Source of the DNA: Candidatus Elarobacter sp. | GTDB taxonomy: Bacteria > Vulcanimicrobiota > Vulcanimicrobiia > Vulcanimicrobiales > Vulcanimicrobiaceae | NCBI GenBank assembly: GCA_030150085.1 | Contig: JASLGJ010000518.1 | Coordinates: forward strand, 1-9,104 | Length of the DNA stretch: 9,104 nucleotides | Reading direction: 5' to 3' | Shown here: positions 5,112-9,104 of the stretch, piece after piece | Numbering within the stretch: position 1 is the first letter of the stretch | Layout of the letters: every line of letters starts with the position of its first letter | Made by a program: the position numbers and the translations under genes | Notes under the pieces: generated by a model | Database searches by the model: none | Seen by the model: only the letters and a program-made list of their open reading frames with translations | Told to the model about the DNA's origin: nothing

Positions 5112-6077
5112 ATGCCCGCCACTCACGCCAAGGTCGTCATCATCGGCTCCGGCCCCGCCGGCCTCACCGCCGCCGTCTACGCCGCCCGGGCGAACCTGGC
5201 CCCGATCGTCTTCGCCGGCCACATGTACGGCGGGCAGCTCATGCTGACCACCGAGGTCGAGAACTACCCCGGCTTCCCCGAGGGGATCATGGGGCCCGAG
5301 CTGATGGAGGCCTTCCGGGCCCAGGCCGAGCGCTTCGGCTCCGTCATCCACAACGTCGACGTGACGGCGGTCGACTTCTCGGTCCGCCCGTTCGCGGTGC
5401 GCACCGACGAGGAGGAGTACAGCGCGGAGACCGTGATCCTGGCGACCGGCGCGAGCGCGCGCTGGCTGAACGTCCCCGGCGAGGCGCGCCTGCGCGGGCG
5501 CGGGGTGTCGACCTGCGCGACCTGCGACGGCGCGTTCTTCCGCGAGAAGCGCATCGTGGTGGTGGGCGGGGGCGACTCGGCGATGGAGGAGGCGGTCTTC
5601 CTGACCCGCTTCGGCAGCAAGGTCACGATCGTGCACCGGCGCGAGAGCTTCCGGGCCTCGAAGATCATGGCCGAGCGCGCGCTCAACCACCCCAAGATCG
5701 AGGTGATCTGGAACAGCGCGGTGACCGAGGTGCTGGGCGCGGACGCGACCGAGGCCCTGCGGCTGAAGAACCTCGTCACGGGCGAGGAGTCGGTGCTGCC
5801 CGCCGACGCGCTCTTCATCGCGATCGGGCACGACCCGAACACCGCCATCTTCAAGGGCCAGATCGAGCTGGACGCCGCGGGCTACATCGTCAGCGCGGAC
5901 GGCGTGAAAACGAACGTCGAGGGGGTGTTCGTCGCGGGCGACGTCTACGACGTGCGCTACAAGCAGGCCGTCACCGCGGCCGGCTCGGGCTGCAAGGCCG
6001 CGCTCGACGCCGAGAAGTACCTCGAGGCGCTCGAAGCGGGCGAGGCCGCGCCCGCCCCCGCGCTGAGCGCGGGATGA
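5112..6077 (+). CDS. trxB: Thioredoxin-disulfide reductase
   Basis: This 321-aa flavoprotein should pass electrons from NADPH through FAD and a CxxC dithiol to thioredoxin in the cytosol. Features in order: FAD site IIGSGPAGLTAAVYAARA (10-27), GGQLMLTTEVENYPGF (40-54), the redox centre CATC (Cys135, Cys138) followed by DGAFF, the NADPH site VGGGDSAMEEA (151-161) with the basic HRRESFRASK (175-184) typical of NADPH preference, and the second FAD motif GDVYD...KQAVTAAGSG (277-293). Length is normal for low-molecular-weight TrxR. An additional Ala/Pro-rich tail (residues 309-321) follows. ATG at 5112 has GAGG (5103-5106) 5 nt upstream. It starts the plus-strand series, divergent from the HTH-MBL gene. 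Ferredoxin/flavodoxin reductase of the TrxR type is excluded by the CATC motif. Confidence 0.95.
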   Translation: MPATHAKVVIIGSGPAGLTAAVYAARANLAPIVFAGHMYGGQLMLTTEVENYPGFPEGIMGPELMEAFRAQAERFGSVIHNVDVTAVDFSVRPFAVRTDEEEYSAETVILATGASARWLNVPGEARLRGRGVSTCATCDGAFFREKRIVVVGGGDSAMEEAVFLTRFGSKVTIVHRRESFRASKIMAERALNHPKIEVIWNSAVTEVLGADATEALRLKNLVTGEESVLPADALFIAIGHDPNTAIFKGQIELDAAGYIVSADGVKTNVEGVFVAGDVYDVRYKQAVTAAGSGCKAALDAEKYLEALEAGEAAPAPALSAG

Positions 6078-6580
6078 CCACGCCCGGGAGCAGCGCCGCG
6101 GGCACGCCCCTGGCGACCGCGGGCTATCCCCATGCGATGGACATCTTCCGCCGCATGGACGGGCTGGACGCGCTGGCGATGATGCAGCGCGGCGAGGTGC
6201 CGGTCACCAACATCACGCGCTGGATGAACTTCTCGCTCGACACCGTCGAGCGCGGGCACGTCGTGTTCGGGATGGTGCCGCACGAGGAGCTCTACAACCT
6301 GATCGGCTCGGTCCACGGCGGCATCATCACGACGCTGCTCGACAACGCGCTGGGCTGCAGCGTGCAGTCGTTGCTCCCGGCGGGCCAGGTCGCGACCACG
6401 ATGGACCTGCACACGCGCTTCCACCGCCCGGTCACCGCGGCGGTCGGCAAGGTTTTCGCCGACGCGCGCGTGGTGCACGCCGGCCGGCGCACCGCGACCA
6501 GCGAGGCCAAGGTCGTCGACGCGAGCGGCCGGGTCTACGCGACCGGCACCTCGACCCTGATGATCCTCCAAGACCGCTAG
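6074..6580 (+). CDS. PaaI-like hotdog-fold acyl-CoA thioesterase
   Basis: A 168-aa single hotdog domain, probably cytosolic and a homo-oligomer. The conserved region NLIGSVHGGIITTLLDNALG (75-94) has the HGG helix start and the Asp90 expected of the PaaI / 4HBT group. It is followed by ATTMDLHTRFHRPVT (107-121), another typical strand pair, and RRTATSEAKVVDASGRVYATGTS (138-160). It would hydrolyse an acyl-CoA or phenyl-acetyl-CoA-like thioester. The substrate cannot be read. The ATG overlaps the trxB stop (ATGA, 4 nt), so the two are translationally coupled. The first ~20 residues are Gly/Ala/Ser-rich; an internal ATG at codon 22 is an alternative start. No other partner of the phenylacetate pathway is present. 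Confidence 0.9.
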   Translation: MTTPGSSAAGTPLATAGYPHAMDIFRRMDGLDALAMMQRGEVPVTNITRWMNFSLDTVERGHVVFGMVPHEELYNLIGSVHGGIITTLLDNALGCSVQSLLPAGQVATTMDLHTRFHRPVTAAVGKVFADARVVHAGRRTATSEAKVVDASGRVYATGTSTLMILQDR

Positions 6581-6619
6581 CGGCGGGGAGCGCTTGCTGG
6601 GGACGCGAACGAGAGCTCC

Positions 6620-8509
6620 GTGGCAAGCGACCGCGTCACCCACCCGCTGTTCGAGGAAGCCCGGGAACGGCCGGAGGCGACCTTCCCCGTCGTCGTTCGC
6701 ATCCGCACGTATCCGGCCAACATCGTGCGCGCGAACCCCGCCGAGACGACGCAGGCCGAGCGCGACGCCGCGCTGGCCGCCGCGTACCAAGGCGTGCCCG
6801 CGTGCTTGCGGGCGGTCGAGGACGCGATCGTCCGGGTCGGCGGCAAGCCGCCGCGCTGGAGCGGGCGCGAAAGCCACGTGCCGTATCTCTACGCCGAGCT
6901 GACGGGCGCGCAGATCCTCGCGCTCGACGCGGCGCTGCCGGCCGAGATTCCGGCCGAGATCAGCCGCGGGCGGGCCGATGCCGACCACGCCAACGACTTC
7001 GATCCGAACAACCTCGTCGGGCGGGTGATCGCCGAACCGCTCTCGACCGAGGTCTTCAACGACCCGACCGTCTGCCACGACGTCATCATCGTCATCTCCG
7101 AGAACCACCCCGGGGGACGCGACGAAGCGCGCGCGCAGATCGTGCGGGCGCTCGAGCTCATCAAGACCCGCATCGGCGAGCTGTCGTATCGCGACCGGCC
7201 GCGCGCCGCCAACCCGTACGTCTTCGCGAACGTGACCGGCGAGCAGATCCTGGCGCTGCTCGAGCTCGACGGGAGCGGCTACTTCGGCGCGCGCGCGATC
7301 TTCCGCATCTGGGAAGACACCAAGGTGCAGGCCCTGATCACGCGCTCGATCGCGACGGTCAAGGCCGACGCGGCGCAAGCCGCCTTCACCGCGGTCGGGA
7401 CGGGAATCGTCTGGGCCGTGCTCGACTCGGGCATCGACGCGGCGCACCCCCACTTCGCGCTCTACAACAACCTGAAGCTGAGCCCGCCCCTGACGCACAA
7501 GAACTTCGTCACCCGGCTGACCGACGCCGACGCGACGGTCGACAAGTTCGGTCACGGCACGCACGTCGCGGGCATCATCGCCGGCGCCTGGCCGGTGCCG
7601 CCGTCCGAGGAGACGGCGGAGCAGCCGCCGCCCGACCCCGGCGCGGCCGCGGTCGGGAACAAGCCGGTGGTGCTGCGCACGGCTCGCAACGAGGCCGGTG
7701 CCGAGGAACGCTCGCTGGCCGTGCTGCCGACCGTCGCCGGGATGGCGCCGCGCTGCAAGCTGCTCAGCATGCGCGTCCTCGACGACGCCGGCAGCGGGCA
7801 GGTGTCGTGGATCATCGACGCGCTCGACGAGATCCAGCGCCTGAACGACTACGGCCGCACGCTGGTGATCCACGGCGTGAACCTGAGCGTCGGCTACAAC
7901 TTCGACGCGAAGTGGTTCGCCTGCGGGCAGAGCCCGCTGTGCGTCGAGGTCGACCGGCTGGTGCGCTCGGGCGTGGTGGTCGTCGCCGCGGCCGGCAACT
8001 CGGGCTACGGCTACGTCAACACCGCGTTCACCAACGCCTGGGCGATGGGGCTGCCGATGACGATCAACGACCCCGGCAACGCCGACCTCGCGATCACCGT
8101 CGGCTCGACCCACAAGGAGGCGCCGCACCGCTACGGCATCTCCTACTTCTCGTCCAAGGGTCCGACCGGCGACGGGCGGATGAAGCCCGACCTGGTCGCG
8201 CCGGGCGAGCGGATCGTGTCGTGCGCCTCGGCCCAGAGCCGCAAGCCGGCCACCGTCGGGACGGCCGCAGGCGGCACCACGACCGCCACCCCCAACGCCT
8301 ACACGTACAAAGAAGACTCCGGCACCAGCATGGCCGCGCCGCACGTCTCGGGGCTGATCGCGGCGTTCCTCTCGATTCGCGGCGAGTACATCGGCCAGCC
8401 CGAAACGGTCAAGCAGCTCTTCGTGTCCAACGCGACCGACCTGCGCCGCGACCGCGCCTACCAGGGCGCCGGGCTGGTCGACCTGATGCGCACCATCCAA
8501 GCCGTGTGA
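6620..8509 (+). CDS. Subtilisin-like serine protease (S8) with duplicated N-terminal module
   Basis: A 629-aa protease with the S8 triad. Asp269 is in WAVLDSGID, His312 in GHGTHVAGI, and Ser570 in SGTSMAAPHVSG. Asn460 in AAAGNSGYG forms the oxyanion hole. The catalytic domain spans about 255-625 and has an insert rich in Pro/Ala/Glu between 325 and 365. Before it are two related segments with VPYLYAELTGAQILALDA (87-104) and NPYVFANVTGEQILALLELD (198-217), each preceded by a strand-helix region. They look like two propeptide/inhibitor-type (I9-like) units. There is no signal peptide, no lipobox and no membrane segment, so the enzyme is cytosolic or exported another way. GTG at 6620 has GAGAG (6611-6615) 4 nt upstream. 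It starts 39 bp after the thioesterase stop and is followed by a hydrolase gene after 25 bp. Family call is firm. Confidence 0.93.
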   Translation: MASDRVTHPLFEEARERPEATFPVVVRIRTYPANIVRANPAETTQAERDAALAAAYQGVPACLRAVEDAIVRVGGKPPRWSGRESHVPYLYAELTGAQILALDAALPAEIPAEISRGRADADHANDFDPNNLVGRVIAEPLSTEVFNDPTVCHDVIIVISENHPGGRDEARAQIVRALELIKTRIGELSYRDRPRAANPYVFANVTGEQILALLELDGSGYFGARAIFRIWEDTKVQALITRSIATVKADAAQAAFTAVGTGIVWAVLDSGIDAAHPHFALYNNLKLSPPLTHKNFVTRLTDADATVDKFGHGTHVAGIIAGAWPVPPSEETAEQPPPDPGAAAVGNKPVVLRTARNEAGAEERSLAVLPTVAGMAPRCKLLSMRVLDDAGSGQVSWIIDALDEIQRLNDYGRTLVIHGVNLSVGYNFDAKWFACGQSPLCVEVDRLVRSGVVVVAAAGNSGYGYVNTAFTNAWAMGLPMTINDPGNADLAITVGSTHKEAPHRYGISYFSSKGPTGDGRMKPDLVAPGERIVSCASAQSRKPATVGTAAGGTTTATPNAYTYKEDSGTSMAAPHVSGLIAAFLSIRGEYIGQPETVKQLFVSNATDLRRDRAYQGAGLVDLMRTIQAV

Positions 8510-8534
8510 ACCCGAGCTTTTCAAAGGAGCGAAC

Positions 8535-9104
8535 GTGGCGACGTACCCCTTCCAGACCGTCGAGGTCCCGTTCGACGCGAGCGGCGCGCTGGCGCAGTTC
8601 GCGTCCGTTCCCGCCGCCGGCAAGCAGGACGCGCTGCTCGCGCTCGCGCGCGGGGTCGACGACCTGATCGTCATCTCGCACGGCTGGAACAACAACGAGA
8701 CCGAAGCGCGCGCCCTCTACACCGGCTTTTTGGGCAGCGCGGCCGCGGTCTGGGAGAAGGCCGGCTTCACGCCCGCGCAGCTCGCGCGCACCGGCGTGCT
8801 CGCGGTGTTCTGGCCGTCGAAGAAATTCGACGAGGGCTCGATCACGCCGGCGGCGCTGGGCGCGGGCGCGGCGGCGATCGACCAGGGCGATCCCGCGGCC
8901 GCCGCGGCCGAGGCCGACGCGCGCCTGCGGCTGCAGATCGCCGAGCTGCGCCAGACCGTTTCGCCCGACCTGCAGAGCGCGCTCGACGCCGCGCTGGCGC
9001 AGGTGGCCGGGCTCGACGCGAGCGACGACGCGCAGAACCAGTTCGTCGCCGCGCTGGCGCCGTTCTTCGCGCAGGGCAGCGAGCCCGACCCGGCGCTCGA
9101 CAAC
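8535..9104 (+). CDS. Alpha/beta hydrolase-like protein (partial, 5' part)
   Basis: The gene runs off the right edge; 190 codons are visible. GTG at 8535 is preceded by AAAGGAG (8523-8529) with a 5-nt spacer, the best ribosome site in the window. The protein has DLIVISHGWNNNETEARALY (43-62): a strand followed by HGWNNN (49-54), the oxyanion loop shape seen in alpha/beta hydrolases related to esterases and lipases. VLAVFWPSKKFDE (88-100) is a second strand with a familiar ending. Residues 104-190 are Ala/Asp/Glu-rich and helical, which looks like a cap or linker; the nucleophile elbow (GxSxG) would lie beyond the window. It follows the subtilase by 25 bp and is probably co-transcribed. Substrate unknown. 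Confidence 0.75.
   Translation, partial: MATYPFQTVEVPFDASGALAQFASVPAAGKQDALLALARGVDDLIVISHGWNNNETEARALYTGFLGSAAAVWEKAGFTPAQLARTGVLAVFWPSKKFDEGSITPAALGAGAAAIDQGDPAAAAAEADARLRLQIAELRQTVSPDLQSALDAALAQVAGLDASDDAQNQFVAALAPFFAQGSEPDPALDN

Noticed and set aside
5057..5122. GTG 5122 or ATG 5113 as start of the MBL gene
   Set aside because: The additional residues are a basic tail with no domain and would overlap the trxB start and its ribosome site.
8717..9103. Minus-strand ORF at the right end
   Set aside because: It is the antisense shadow of the hydrolase gene, which has a strong ribosome site and recognisable motifs.
1..9104. CRISPR array, tRNA, rRNA, insertion sequence or origin
   Set aside because: No spaced repeats, cloverleaf, rRNA-like stretch, transposase motif or terminal repeats were seen on reading both strands.

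Overview
This window is high-GC bacterial DNA with short intergenic gaps and third codon positions that are mostly G or C. Strong ribosome binding sites of the GAGG/GGAG type recur about 5 nt before starts. No marker gene fixes the lineage. The mix of a KaiC-like ATPase, a SpoIIE-type phosphatase, a cytosolic-looking subtilase and thioredoxin reductase fits a high-GC environmental bacterium, for example an actinobacterium, a Chloroflexota-like lineage or an Eremiobacterota-like lineage. That placement is a guess.

Layout. (1) Positions 1-157 hold the alanine-rich C-terminal end of an unidentified plus-strand gene, followed by a small hairpin and a sigma70-like promoter. (2) Positions 240-1128 are a plus-strand block with visibly lower GC: a cysteine-rich lipoprotein, a coding-like stretch that appears broken by a one-base shift in a C run, a 68-aa ORF, and a 73-aa ORF coupled to it by a TGATG overlap. 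(3) Positions 5056 down to 1125 form a minus-strand operon. Its order is an HTH plus metallo-beta-lactamase-fold hydrolase, a double-domain KaiC-like ATPase, and a three-part regulator made of a degenerate receiver, a PP2C/SpoIIE phosphatase and an RsbW-like HATPase. The regulator's reading frame overlaps the KaiC stop, and the gene seems to start at a rare ATT codon. (4) Positions 5112-9104 form a plus-strand series: thioredoxin reductase (trxB), a PaaI-like hotdog thioesterase coupled by an ATGA overlap, a subtilisin-like protease with a duplicated N-terminal module, and the start of an alpha/beta hydrolase that runs off the window.

How they may work together. The minus-strand operon looks like a signalling module. 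The KaiC-like ATPase would supply an ATP- or phosphorylation-dependent state, and the phosphatase/kinase protein would convert it into partner switching on an anti-anti-sigma (STAS) protein that is not in the window. The HTH-MBL enzyme is co-transcribed and sits divergent to trxB across 55 bp, which could tie the module to thiol or redox state; this link is inference. The subtilase and hydrolase at the right end look like a separate hydrolytic pair.

The most unusual points are the KaiC/PP2C-HATPase pair with its ATT start, the HTH-MBL fusion, the doubled N-terminal module of a signal-less subtilase, and the frameshifted low-GC cassette.
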